A stretch of DNA of 14,523 bases from Bacteroidia bacterium (GTDB lineage: Bacteria; Bacteroidota; Bacteroidia; Bacteroidales; GCA-2748055), in contig JAUVKN010000072.1 of the NCBI GenBank assembly GCA_030596245.1, forward strand, positions 1 to 14,523, read 5' to 3'. The notes under the pieces were generated by a model. That model worked only from the letters and a program-made list of their open reading frames with translations, was not told the origin of the DNA and did not search any database. Each line of letters starts with the position of its first letter. Positions within the stretch are counted from its first letter, which is position 1. A program made the translations under genes and the position numbers. This document shows, piece by piece, positions 7,682-14,523 of the stretch.

Positions 7682-7790
7682 CCTCGAGGTTCTACCTCGG
7701 GGTAAAAAGCGGAAAAGTTTGAAAAACGGCAGGTTTTTCATAAAAGATAAATATTCCGCTTTAATACCTCGATGGCTCTGCCTCGGGGTA
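7682..7790. repeat. REP-like cluster of hairpins between hydA and rex
   Basis: Two related GC-rich hairpins flank a nested inverted repeat in otherwise AT-rich sequence. Hairpin 1 (7682-7702) pairs CCTCGAGG with CCTCGGGG. Hairpin 2 (7765-7790) pairs TACCTCGA with TCGGGGTA plus an inner GGC/GCC. Both contain CCTCGA, then 7 or 8 other bases, then CCTCGGGGTA (7682-7704 and 7767-7790), so they are imperfect direct repeats 85-86 bases apart. Between them AAAGCGGAA (7706-7714) pairs with TTCCGCTTT (7754-7762), enclosing the hairpin TGAAAAAC-ggcag-GTTTTTCA (7720-7740). This paired layout resembles REP/BIME elements mobilised by Y1 transposases, although no transposase is in the window. Confidence 0.6.
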
Positions 7791-7844
7791 GTTTATTTAA
7801 CAATATTTTGTACTATTGCATAACTACACATTCAAAATTTTATA

Positions 7845-8465
7845 ATGCTACCGGAACGAACTGTAGAGAGACTCAGTGAATATCGCAGGTCAATGCTGCA
7901 GTGTCTGGAGGAAGGAAAAACACACATCTACTCCCACGAACTTGCAGCACTTCATCACAATACTGCTGTTCAGGTGCGGCGCGATATCATGTTCATCGGT
8001 TACACCAGTATGCAGCGAAAGGGGTACGATGTGAGGGAACTCATCAATGTCATTGGAGAGATCCTCGACTCGGAGAAGGGTCTGAATGTGGCTGTTATAG
8101 GTATCGGTAACTTAGGTAGGGCATTCACCACCTATTTCGTGGGAAAACGTTCAAAACTCAATATCATTGCCACATTCGATGTGGATACCAACAAGATCGA
8201 CCGGGTGATATCCGGCGTGAAATGTTATCCACTAAACCGAATTAAGGAGGTGGTGGAATCCCATAACATATCCATTGCCATAGTGACAGTACCTGCCGAT
8301 TCTGCGGCCGAAGTATCTGAACAGCTGGTGGAAGCTGGCATCAAAGGGCTACTCAATTTCACCACTGTGCCACTGAATGTGGCCCCGGATGTTTATCTGG
8401 ACGAATACGATATGATCACTTCCCTGGAGAAGGTTGCATATTTTGTGAAGAGTGCGAAAAAGTAG
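7845..8465 (+). CDS. rex: Rex-family redox-sensing transcriptional repressor
   Basis: A 206-residue Rex homologue. Rex dimers bind DNA when NADH is low and release it when NADH rises. The N-terminal winged-helix domain (about 1-75) includes the family signature VQVRRDIMFIGYTSMQRKGYDV (from residue 42 on); the C-terminal Rossmann domain carries VAVIGIGNLGRA (82-93) followed by FDVD (111-114), then a C-terminal swapped helix. Length is normal. It stands alone after a 259-base gap containing repeats and is followed 3 bases later by the TM1266-family regulator, so the two form an operon. Only a weak promoter-like TATTTTG (7804-7810) is seen upstream. Hydrogenase and fermentation genes are common Rex targets, but I found no clear Rex operator in the window. 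Confidence 0.93.
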   Translation: MLPERTVERLSEYRRSMLQCLEEGKTHIYSHELAALHHNTAVQVRRDIMFIGYTSMQRKGYDVRELINVIGEILDSEKGLNVAVIGIGNLGRAFTTYFVGKRSKLNIIATFDVDTNKIDRVISGVKCYPLNRIKEVVESHNISIAIVTVPADSAAEVSEQLVEAGIKGLLNFTTVPLNVAPDVYLDEYDMITSLEKVAYFVKSAKK

Positions 8466-8468
8466 TTT

Positions 8469-8711
8469 ATGGAAAATCGAATCGGAGCCGTCATCATACT
8501 GGTCACCGATGAAGTTGATATTCGGCGGATCAATTCCATTATTTCGGAACATTCGGAATTGATTCTGGGTCGACAGGGAATCCCCCTAAGGAGCCGCTCA
8601 ATCAATGTTATTTCCCTGGTACTTGAAGGAGACACTGACCATATTGGGTCGCTCACCGGTAAATTGGGCAGGATCCCCGGAGTGAAGGTGAAATCTGTCC
8701 TGGCTGGTTAA
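8469..8711 (+). CDS. TM1266-family iron-only hydrogenase system regulator
   Basis: An 80-residue protein with an ACT-like ferredoxin fold, recognised as the TM1266 family found beside [FeFe]-hydrogenase and maturation genes and thought to be regulatory. Diagnostic segments are IGAVIILVTD near the start, SELILGRQGIPLRSRSINVISLVLEG in the middle and LTGKLGRIPGVKVKSVL at the end. No DNA-binding domain is present, so any effect on transcription would need a ligand or a partner. It follows rex by 3 bases. Its presence supports the view that the organism makes, or recently made, an active [FeFe] hydrogenase. HydE, HydF and HydG are absent from the window and may lie elsewhere. Confidence 0.88.
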   Translation: MENRIGAVIILVTDEVDIRRINSIISEHSELILGRQGIPLRSRSINVISLVLEGDTDHIGSLTGKLGRIPGVKVKSVLAG

Positions 8712-8740
8712 ATGTTAAAAAATGCCGGTTAAATGTTAAA
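8706..8740. repeat. Tandem 14-bp direct repeat after the TM1266-family gene
   Basis: GGTTAAATGTTAAA occurs at 8706-8719 and again at 8727-8740, a 21-base period, close to two helical turns. The first copy overlaps the stop codon of the preceding gene. It may be a tandem operator or simply local duplication. Confidence 0.5.
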
Positions 8741-8808
8741 TTTCCCCATCACGGCAACAAATTTATGGCTTATTGGTTAATATAGTTGGAAAGTAATTGT
8801 TGGGGTGC

Positions 8809-8869
8809 AAGGCAAGTTGCGAATCTTTTGAGGGTTTTAGGGAGAGTAGCAACTTGCCTTACTTTTTTT
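8809..8869 (+). terminator. Long-stem intrinsic terminator downstream of rex operon
   Basis: AAGGCAAGTTGC (8809-8820) and GCAACTTGCCTT (8849-8860) form a perfect 12-bp stem with a 28-base loop, followed by a run of seven T (8863-8869). It lies about 100 bases after the end of the TM1266-family gene and upstream of the promoter of the acyl-CoA synthetase gene. The large loop is atypical for an intrinsic terminator. Confidence 0.7.
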
Positions 8870-8929
8870 ATGCTGTTCGGCTATGTTCTAAGACACTCCG
8901 TTTCATTCCCGGACAAAAATCAGCTTTCT

Positions 8930-8937
8930 TATCTTTG
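8930..8937 (+). promoter_or_regulatory. Bacteroidota-type -7 element of the acyl-CoA synthetase gene
   Basis: TATCTTTG matches TAnnTTTG exactly and is identical to the octamer of the hydCBA promoter. It lies 20 bases before the ATG at 8958, giving a leader of roughly 14 bases. A clear -33 element is not visible; TTTC at 8901-8904 is slightly too far away. Confidence 0.55.
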
Positions 8938-8957
8938 GATTAGCAAATCCGATCCAT

Positions 8958-11024
8958 ATGGTTAATCGACAACTTATTGAACCTGAGAGTATTGTAGTTG
9001 TAGGCGCCTCCAATAACATTGCCAAACCAGGGGGGAAGCTTTTTCATAACATTCGTACCGGAACATTCAGGGGTGAGCTTTATGCGCTGAATCCAAGAGA
9101 AGATACAATTCAGGGATTGCCTTCATTTCATGAGGTAAAGGATCTGCCGGATACCGACCTGGCCTTCCTGGCCGTTCCCGCATCCCTCTGTCTGGAGATC
9201 ATTAGCGAACTGGCCGGTAAAAAAAATACCCGGGCTTTTATCATTGTTTCCGCCGGCTTCAGTGAGGAGAATGAAGAGGGGATGCAAATTGAAAAGGAGA
9301 TTGTGAAAGTCTGCAGCGCCTTTGATGCAGCACTGATTGGGCCCAATTGCATTGGGGTAATGACTCCGGCCTACCAGGGTGTTTTCACCCTGCCCATTCC
9401 TCGATTAGATCCACAGGGATGTGATTTTATCTCCGGTAGTGGGGCCACAGCCGTATTTATTATGGAGTCAGGATTGCAGAAAGGACTCAAGTTCAACCAT
9501 GTTTTTTCGGTGGGTAACTCGGCACAGCTTGGGGTGGAAGATGTGTTGCAATACTTTGATGAAACATACCGTGACAATAGTTCCTCGAAGGTAAAAATAC
9601 TCTATTTTGAGACCATCAAGGATCCTGACCGCCTTCTCAGACATGCCACATCATTGATCAGGAAAGGATGCCAAATTGCAGCCATCAAGGCAGGGACAAC
9701 CGATGCAGGCAGCAGAGCCGCCTCCTCACATACCGGGGCCATGGCCAGTTCGGATATGGCCGTTGATGCCCTTTTCAGAAAAGCCGGTATTATCCGGTGT
9801 TATGGGAGGGAGGAGTTGACTACTGTGGCATCGGTCATGTTACACCTGCCCATGCAGGGAAGAAACCTGGCCATTATTACTCATGCTGGTGGACCAGCGG
9901 TCATGCTTACCGATGTGCTCTCCCAGGGAGAGATGGATGTTCCCCACCTGGAAGGTCCGGAGGTGGAGCGGTTACTGACCCACCTCTTTCCGGGTTCGTC
10001 TGCTTCCAACCCCATTGATATGCTGGCCACAGGTAATGCTGAACAGTTGGGGACCTGTATTGACTTCTGTGATTCGTCGTTTAAGGAGATTGACGGTATT
10101 GTTGTGATCTTCGGTACACCCGGATTGGCCCCTGTGTTTGATGTATACGAAGTGCTGCATCAGAAGATGCAAACCTGCAGTAAACCCATCTTTCCGGTCC
10201 TTCCATCGGTCACAACTGCAAGTAAAGAGGTTCAGGAGTTTCTTTCACACGGACATATCAATTTTCACGATGAGGTATTGCTGGGTGAAGCACTCACCAG
10301 GGTTTACAATACTGAAGCACCAGCCGGAAGTAAGCCTGACCTGGAAGGAATCGATATCCAGGCCATAAGGGAGGTGATCGACACCGCTGATAATGGTTAC
10401 CTGTCGCCCGAAGCAATCCAGCAGATCCTGGATGCAGGGGGAATTTCCCGGGTGACCGAAGGGGTAGTTGTGGATGATGTATCCCTGGGTGATGTTGCCA
10501 GGAAAACGGGTTACCCGCTGGTGATGAAGGTGGTGGGGCCTGTTCATAAATCGGATGTGGGCGGTGTGGCACTGGGGATCGATAATGATGTTGACCTTAT
10601 GAGCAATTTCCGACGAATGACAAAGATCGAAGGCGCTACCGGTGTATTGCTGCAACCCTTGCTTGATGGACTGGAGCTGTTTGCGGGTGCCACCTACGAA
10701 CCATCCTTCGGACATGTTGTGCTTTGCGGAATGGGAGGAATATATGTGGAAGTAATGAAAGATTTTGCCTCCGGTCTGGCACCCCTGTCCATGACCGAAG
10801 CGTCTCAGATGATCCGCTCCCTGAAAGGTTATAAGATGTTGAAGGGGGTACGTGGACAGGAGGGGATCAATATCCAATCCTATGCGGAAATTGTAGTCAG
10901 GCTCTCCAGCATCCTCAGGTATGCCACAGAGATAGCTGAATTGGACCTGAATCCGATTATGGGAAAAGGGAATCAGCTGGTGGTGGTGGATGCCAGAATC
11001 AGGATCCAGAAAAGCGTTATATAA
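8958..11024 (+). CDS. acd: Fused ADP-forming acetate/acyl-CoA ligase (alpha-beta)
   Basis: A 688-residue NDP-forming acyl-CoA synthetase that converts acyl-CoA, ADP and phosphate to free acid, CoA and ATP. The alpha part (about 1-450) has a CoA-binding Rossmann segment IVVVGASNN (12-20), CoA-ligase domains, and SSHTGA (256-261), whose H258 matches the phosphohistidine. The beta part (about 465-688) is an ATP-grasp domain with VMKVVGPVHKSDVGGV (522-537), GMGGIYVEVMKD (591-602) and ELDLNP (661-666). Alpha and beta are fused in one chain, at the usual length. It has its own promoter. The nearby 2-oxoacid:ferredoxin oxidoreductase and aminotransferase suggest substrate-level phosphorylation from acyl-CoAs derived from amino acids. 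The acyl specificity cannot be told from sequence. Confidence 0.92.
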   Translation: MVNRQLIEPESIVVVGASNNIAKPGGKLFHNIRTGTFRGELYALNPREDTIQGLPSFHEVKDLPDTDLAFLAVPASLCLEIISELAGKKNTRAFIIVSAGFSEENEEGMQIEKEIVKVCSAFDAALIGPNCIGVMTPAYQGVFTLPIPRLDPQGCDFISGSGATAVFIMESGLQKGLKFNHVFSVGNSAQLGVEDVLQYFDETYRDNSSSKVKILYFETIKDPDRLLRHATSLIRKGCQIAAIKAGTTDAGSRAASSHTGAMASSDMAVDALFRKAGIIRCYGREELTTVASVMLHLPMQGRNLAIITHAGGPAVMLTDVLSQGEMDVPHLEGPEVERLLTHLFPGSSASNPIDMLATGNAEQLGTCIDFCDSSFKEIDGIVVIFGTPGLAPVFDVYEVLHQKMQTCSKPIFPVLPSVTTASKEVQEFLSHGHINFHDEVLLGEALTRVYNTEAPAGSKPDLEGIDIQAIREVIDTADNGYLSPEAIQQILDAGGISRVTEGVVVDDVSLGDVARKTGYPLVMKVVGPVHKSDVGGVALGIDNDVDLMSNFRRMTKIEGATGVLLQPLLDGLELFAGATYEPSFGHVVLCGMGGIYVEVMKDFASGLAPLSMTEASQMIRSLKGYKMLKGVRGQEGINIQSYAEIVVRLSSILRYATEIAELDLNPIMGKGNQLVVVDARIRIQKSVI

Positions 11025-11104
11025 CACATGCCCCATATGCTTTTGGGCACAACAGTATTTTTCACCTTTCCCTAATTTTACACAGGATCTCAAAAGTTGA
11101 ATTT

Positions 11105-12427
11105 ATGAAGCCGACACCCATTGCAGCAGAAGTTGTCAATGAAGTTATCGATGCCTTTGGTATTCGTCCAGCCGGGAAGGCCACCATCAGGGAATTGGTG
11201 AAAATCGTGAACGATATAGAGGGTATAACGGGCCAGAAGTTCATTCGCATGGAGATGGGGGTTCCGGGCCTTGATCCAACTTTCGTCGGAACTGAAGCGG
11301 AGATGATTGCCCTGCGCCAGGGTGTGGCTTCCAAATACCCGAATATTGAAGGGATCAAACCTCTGAAAGAGGAGTCAGCCAGGTTTATAAAAATGTTCCT
11401 GGACGTGGATGTTGAACCCATGCACTGCGTACCCACCGTTGGATCTATGATGGGAGGAATGGCTGCATTTATGGTGGTGAACCGATCCGATAAAAACCGC
11501 ACCGGGACCCTGTTTCTGGATCCTGGATTTCCTGTGCAAAAACAACAATGCCTGGTGCTTGGACACACCTATGGATCCTTCGACATCTATGATTACCGGG
11601 GCGACAAACTGAAAGCCAAGATGGAGGAGGAGATCGAAAAAGGAGACTACTCATCGATCCTCTATTCAAATCCCAACAATCCATCCTGGATCTGTCTGAA
11701 TGAAGAGGAACTAAAAATATTAGGTGAGATCTCCATGAAACATGACCTGACAGTCATTGAAGATCTGGCCTATTTCGGAATGGATTTCCGAAAGGATCTG
11801 TCAAAACCAGGCACTCCTCCTTTCCAGGCTACTGTAGCGAAATATACTGACAACTATCTGCTTCTGATCTCCAGTTCAAAAGCGTTTAGTTATGCCGGCC
11901 AACGGATCGGTATGATCATCATTGCACCGGAACTGTTCAAACGGAAGTACCCCGACCTGAAAAGGTATTACACTTCGGAAAAGTTCGGTCACGCAATGAT
12001 TTACGGCGCCCTCTATGCCCTTTCTGCAGGGGCTTCCCACACGGCTCAGTATGCGCTGGCGGCCATCTTTAAAGCGGTCAATAGCGGATCATACAATTAC
12101 ATCAATGAGGTGAAGGAGTATGGGGTCAGAGCGGGCATATTAAAAGCAATGTTCCAGAAATACGGCTTCCGGATTGTCTATGATATGGACCTGGATGAAC
12201 CCATTGCTGATGGGTTCTATTTTACGCTCTCTTATCCCGGATTTGAAGGGTCCCAACTGGTGGAAGAACTGCTCTATTATGGAATCAGTGCCATTTCCCT
12301 GGAAATTACAGGAAGCACCCGGATTGAAGGATTAAGGGCCTGTGTATCACAGGTCAGGAGAGAACAGTTTAATGAATTGGAAGAACGTCTAAAGTGTTTT
12401 AGTGAGAATCATCCCATCCCGAAATAG
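11105..12427 (+). CDS. PLP-dependent class I/II aminotransferase
   Basis: A 440-residue fold-type I aminotransferase. The PLP-binding lysine is K259 in SSSKAFSYAGQRIG (256-269). Other family residues are NPNNP (189-193), D220 and Y223 in EDLAYFG, R267, and the substrate-carboxylate arginine R411 in GLRACVS. The probable reaction is transfer of an amino group between an amino acid and a 2-oxoacid, which would feed the adjacent 2-oxoacid:ferredoxin oxidoreductase. The exact substrate is not evident; aromatic or branched-chain amino acids are possible. It is 80 bases after the acyl-CoA synthetase gene and 108 bases before korD. TAATTTTA at 11073-11080 is an imperfect -7 element, so it may be transcribed separately or by read-through. 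Confidence 0.9.
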   Translation: MKPTPIAAEVVNEVIDAFGIRPAGKATIRELVKIVNDIEGITGQKFIRMEMGVPGLDPTFVGTEAEMIALRQGVASKYPNIEGIKPLKEESARFIKMFLDVDVEPMHCVPTVGSMMGGMAAFMVVNRSDKNRTGTLFLDPGFPVQKQQCLVLGHTYGSFDIYDYRGDKLKAKMEEEIEKGDYSSILYSNPNNPSWICLNEEELKILGEISMKHDLTVIEDLAYFGMDFRKDLSKPGTPPFQATVAKYTDNYLLLISSSKAFSYAGQRIGMIIIAPELFKRKYPDLKRYYTSEKFGHAMIYGALYALSAGASHTAQYALAAIFKAVNSGSYNYINEVKEYGVRAGILKAMFQKYGFRIVYDMDLDEPIADGFYFTLSYPGFEGSQLVEELLYYGISAISLEITGSTRIEGLRACVSQVRREQFNELEERLKCFSENHPIPK

Positions 12428-12500
12428 TAGTTTTCATCCCTAAAAAGCTGCAATAGGACAAACCTGTCCAATAACAGTAAAGAAGGAATCTGAGAATTAT

Positions 12501-12508
12501 TACATTTG
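12501..12508 (+). promoter_or_regulatory. Bacteroidota-type -7 element of korDAB
   Basis: TACATTTG matches TAnnTTTG exactly, 28 bases before the ATG at 12536, for a leader of about 20 bases. An in-frame TTG at 12506 lies inside the element and so is unlikely as a start. A small inverted repeat, GGACA-aacc-TGTCC (12456-12469), lies about 30 bases upstream and could bind a regulator. Confidence 0.55.
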
Positions 12509-12535
12509 GAAATTGTACATAAAAAAAAGCATAGC

Positions 12536-12763
12536 ATGGCAAAAGCAAGAGGAGCCATAGTAGTTGATGTGGAACGGTGTAAGGGCTGTCAGGTTTGTAT
12601 GGTCAATTGTCCCACAGATACCATCGGTATGGCTGAAGAGGTGAATGGGAAAGGGTACCACTATGCCTATATGAAAAACCCTGACAATTGCACTGGTTGT
12701 ACAAACTGTGCGGTGGTGTGTCCCGATGGAGTAATAACCGTTTACAGGGTTAAACAAAATTAA
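12536..12763 (+). CDS. korD: Two-[4Fe-4S] ferredoxin subunit of 2-oxoacid:ferredoxin oxidoreductase
   Basis: A 75-residue ferredoxin-like delta subunit. Two complete CxxCxxCxxxCP motifs hold [4Fe-4S] clusters: C15/18/21/25 and C52/55/58/62. It begins MAKARGAIVVD, typical of KorD/OorD proteins, and is followed 10 bases later by korA, so it is the electron-exit subunit of that complex and not a free ferredoxin. The ATG at 12536 is chosen because the upstream TTG overlaps the promoter octamer. Confidence 0.93.
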   Translation: MAKARGAIVVDVERCKGCQVCMVNCPTDTIGMAEEVNGKGYHYAYMKNPDNCTGCTNCAVVCPDGVITVYRVKQN

Positions 12764-12773
12764 ACTGCAATAG

Positions 12774-13844
12774 ATGAAAGAATTGGCATTAATGAAGGGA
12801 AATGAGGCCATTGCAGAAGCTGCCATCAGGGCTGGTGTGGATGCCTATTTTGGATACCCCATCACGCCCCAGTCGGAGGTGATGGAGTATCTTATGCTTC
12901 AGAAACCAGAGGAGCGGACTGGCATGATAGTCCTTCAGGCGGAAAGTGAGGTGGCCTCAATCAATATGGTTTATGGGGCAGCAGGAACTGGTAAAAAGGT
13001 GATGACCTCCTCTTCCAGTCCGGGCATCAGTCTTATGCAGGAGGGGATCAGTTATATTGCAGGGGCCGAACTTCCATGTCTGATCGTCAATGTAGTTCGG
13101 GGAGGCCCGGGTCTGGGCACAATTCAGCCCTCTCAGGCAGATTATTTCCAAGCCACCAAGGGTGGGGGACATGGCGACTACCGACTGTTTGTGCTTGCTC
13201 CGGCTTCGGTTCAGGAGATGGCCGATTTTGTGGATCTGGGGTTTGAGCTGGCTTTCAAATACCGGAATCCGGTTCTGATTCTTACAGACGGACTTATTGG
13301 TCAGATGATGGAGAAGGTAGAATTTCCCCCACAGAAGAAGAGGGTAGAGGAATTTGACCAATCCTGGGTAACCACTGGCAAAACCGATGACCGGGAGCGA
13401 AACATCATCACATCGCTGAACCTGGACCCCGATCGTCAGTACGAACATAACCTGAAACTACAGGAGAAGTACCGGAGCATGAAGCAGGATGTGATGTTTG
13501 AGAAAATTGAATGCGATGATGCTGAATTCCTCCTTGTGGCTTACGGCTCCAGTGCAAGGATTTGTCAGAAGGTAGTGGACATTGCCAGGAGCAGAGGCAA
13601 AAAGATCGGTTTGCTGAGGCCCCAGACTCTCTATCCGTTTCCCACTGATGAAATCGCCAGACTTGCAAGGAGGGTGAAGGGGATGCTGGCTGTGGAGCTG
13701 AGTGCTGGTCAGATGGTGGAAGATGTGAAACTGGCAGTGAATGGAAGAGTCCCGGTGCACCACTACGGGATGTTGGGTGGAAAGATCCATTCACCGGAGG
13801 ATGTATTAAGTGCTGTCGAAGAGAAATTTATAGGAGGATTTTAA
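12774..13844 (+). CDS. korA: 2-oxoacid:ferredoxin oxidoreductase alpha subunit (KorA/VorB-type)
   Basis: A 356-residue alpha subunit that, with beta, decarboxylates a 2-oxoacid to acyl-CoA and passes two electrons to ferredoxin. Domain I has FGYPITPQSEVMEYL (26-40), which helps bind thiamine pyrophosphate and substrate, and LQAESEVAS (54-62) with the conserved glutamate. RGGPGLGTIQPSQADYF (109-125) is characteristic of VorB-annotated proteins. Domain II occupies about the last 110 residues, with LLRPQTLYPFP. Length is normal for an alpha chain whose gamma subunit is separate. Substrate could be 2-oxoglutarate, branched-chain or other 2-oxoacids; the VorB resemblance leans towards branched chain but does not settle it. 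It directly abuts korB. Confidence 0.94.
   Translation: MKELALMKGNEAIAEAAIRAGVDAYFGYPITPQSEVMEYLMLQKPEERTGMIVLQAESEVASINMVYGAAGTGKKVMTSSSSPGISLMQEGISYIAGAELPCLIVNVVRGGPGLGTIQPSQADYFQATKGGGHGDYRLFVLAPASVQEMADFVDLGFELAFKYRNPVLILTDGLIGQMMEKVEFPPQKKRVEEFDQSWVTTGKTDDRERNIITSLNLDPDRQYEHNLKLQEKYRSMKQDVMFEKIECDDAEFLLVAYGSSARICQKVVDIARSRGKKIGLLRPQTLYPFPTDEIARLARRVKGMLAVELSAGQMVEDVKLAVNGRVPVHHYGMLGGKIHSPEDVLSAVEEKFIGGF
13832..13837 (+). promoter_or_regulatory. Strong Shine-Dalgarno sequence for korB
   Basis: AGGAGG lies 7 bases before the korB ATG at 13845, inside the end of korA. It is notable because Bacteroidota seldom rely on such strong sites. It fixes the korB start and suggests high or balanced translation of the beta subunit. 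Confidence 0.65.
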
Positions 13845-14523
13845 ATGGAAATCAAAGAAATCATCAGGGCGGAAAACCTGGTATACAAGCGTACGCCGCT
13901 GATGACAGATACAACGCTATCCTATTGTCCGGGCTGTGGTCATGGAACTATCCATCGCCTGATCATGGAGGTGGTGGAAGAGATGGGGATCCAGTCCGAT
14001 ACCATCGGGATTGCCCCGGTTGGCTGTTCGGTGATTGCCTATGACTTTATGGATGTGGATTTTACCCAGGCTGCTCACGGACGGGCTCCGGCTGTTGCTA
14101 CCGGAATCAAGCGGCTGTGGCCAGATAAATTCGTATTCACCTATCAGGGAGATGGTGACCTGGCGGCCATTGGGACTGCAGAAACTATTCATGCCTGCAA
14201 CCGGGGGGAGAACATCACGATCTTTTTTGTAAACAACGGAATTTATGGGATGACCGGGGGACAGATGGCACCCACCACCCTGGAGGGAATGAAGTCTTCT
14301 ACTTCACCCTATGGACGGAACAGTGAGACCATGGGTCCGCCTTACAAAATTACCGAAATGATCGCCCGGTTGCCTGGCACCCATTATGTGACACGTCAGG
14401 CAGTACATAAGCCAGGGCCTGTAAGGAAGTCCAAAAAAGCCATTCGAAAAGCACTGGAAATTCAGCGGGACAAGAAGGGTATTTCGTTTATTGAATTTGT
14501 TTCCAACTGCAACTCCGGGTGGA
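13845..14523 (+). CDS. korB: 2-oxoacid:ferredoxin oxidoreductase beta subunit, 3' end beyond window
   Basis: TPP-binding beta subunit, open from the ATG at 13845 to the right edge (226 codons). The TPP/Mg motif runs from GDGDLAAIGTAE (102-113) to NNGIYGMTGGQ (130-140). Cysteines C28 and C31 (CPGCGHG), C61 (VGCS) and C222 (NCNSGW) fit the four ligands of the intrinsic [4Fe-4S] cluster of beta subunits. The ATG follows the korA stop with no gap. A korC gamma subunit would be expected just outside the window. Confidence 0.94.
   Translation, partial: MEIKEIIRAENLVYKRTPLMTDTTLSYCPGCGHGTIHRLIMEVVEEMGIQSDTIGIAPVGCSVIAYDFMDVDFTQAAHGRAPAVATGIKRLWPDKFVFTYQGDGDLAAIGTAETIHACNRGENITIFFVNNGIYGMTGGQMAPTTLEGMKSSTSPYGRNSETMGPPYKITEMIARLPGTHYVTRQAVHKPGPVRKSKKAIRKALEIQRDKKGISFIEFVSNCNSGW

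Noticed and set aside
11029..11049. TGCCC/GGGCA hairpin between the acyl-CoA synthetase and aminotransferase genes as a terminator.
   Set aside because: The stem is only 5 bp, the loop is 11 bases and no T-run follows directly.
10245..11093. A 282-codon minus-strand frame over the acyl-CoA synthetase gene.
   Set aside because: It is the shadow of the ATP-grasp coding region; composition is rich in His and Gln as expected for an antisense frame, and no domain is seen.

Overview
The window most likely comes from an anaerobic, fermentative member of the Bacteroidota (Bacteroidales/Marinilabiliales-like). Four intergenic regions carry exact TAnnTTTG octamers, the -7 element of Bacteroidota promoters, and Shine-Dalgarno sequences are mostly weak or absent. 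Gene content is that of an amino-acid or 2-oxoacid fermenter that handles reduced ferredoxin and NADH through a HydABC-type complex. Genus and species cannot be read from the sequence.

Left, minus strand (1-3291): a three-gene operon for a redox-sensing module. In transcription order it encodes a small thioredoxin-like [2Fe-2S] ferredoxin, a PAS-containing protein built on an [FeFe]-hydrogenase scaffold, and a SpoIIE/PP2C serine phosphatase that runs off the left edge. The hydrogenase-like domain of the second protein has lost all four cysteines that would hold the H-cluster, while its flanking Fe-S domains are intact. It should therefore be a sensor or electron acceptor and not a hydrogenase.

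Centre-left, plus strand (3459-7585): hydC-hydB-hydA, divergently transcribed from the sensor operon across a 167-bp region with one promoter for each direction. These encode NuoE-like, NuoF-like and [FeFe]-hydrogenase subunits of a trimeric NADH/ferredoxin-linked (possibly bifurcating) complex. HydA keeps the four H-cluster cysteines but has unusual residues at the positions that carry protons and surround the active site. HydB keeps FMN, NADH and most Fe-S motifs but lacks all four cysteines of its N-terminal [2Fe-2S] domain.

Centre (7586-8957): palindromes and a REP-like hairpin cluster, then rex (NADH/NAD+-sensing repressor) and a TM1266-family regulator typical of [FeFe]-hydrogenase loci, closed by a long-stem terminator. 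No intergenic gap exceeds 300 bases; the largest are 7586-7844 and 8712-8957, both described below. HydEFG maturases are not in the window.

Right, plus strand (8958-14523): a fused ADP-forming acyl-CoA synthetase, a PLP-dependent aminotransferase, and a korD-korA-korB 2-oxoacid:ferredoxin oxidoreductase whose last gene is cut by the right edge. Together these suggest: amino acid to 2-oxoacid (aminotransferase), to acyl-CoA plus reduced ferredoxin (KorDAB), to organic acid plus ATP (Acd). Electrons would be passed to the HydABC-like complex, and the sensor operon, Rex and the TM1266 protein would monitor redox state.
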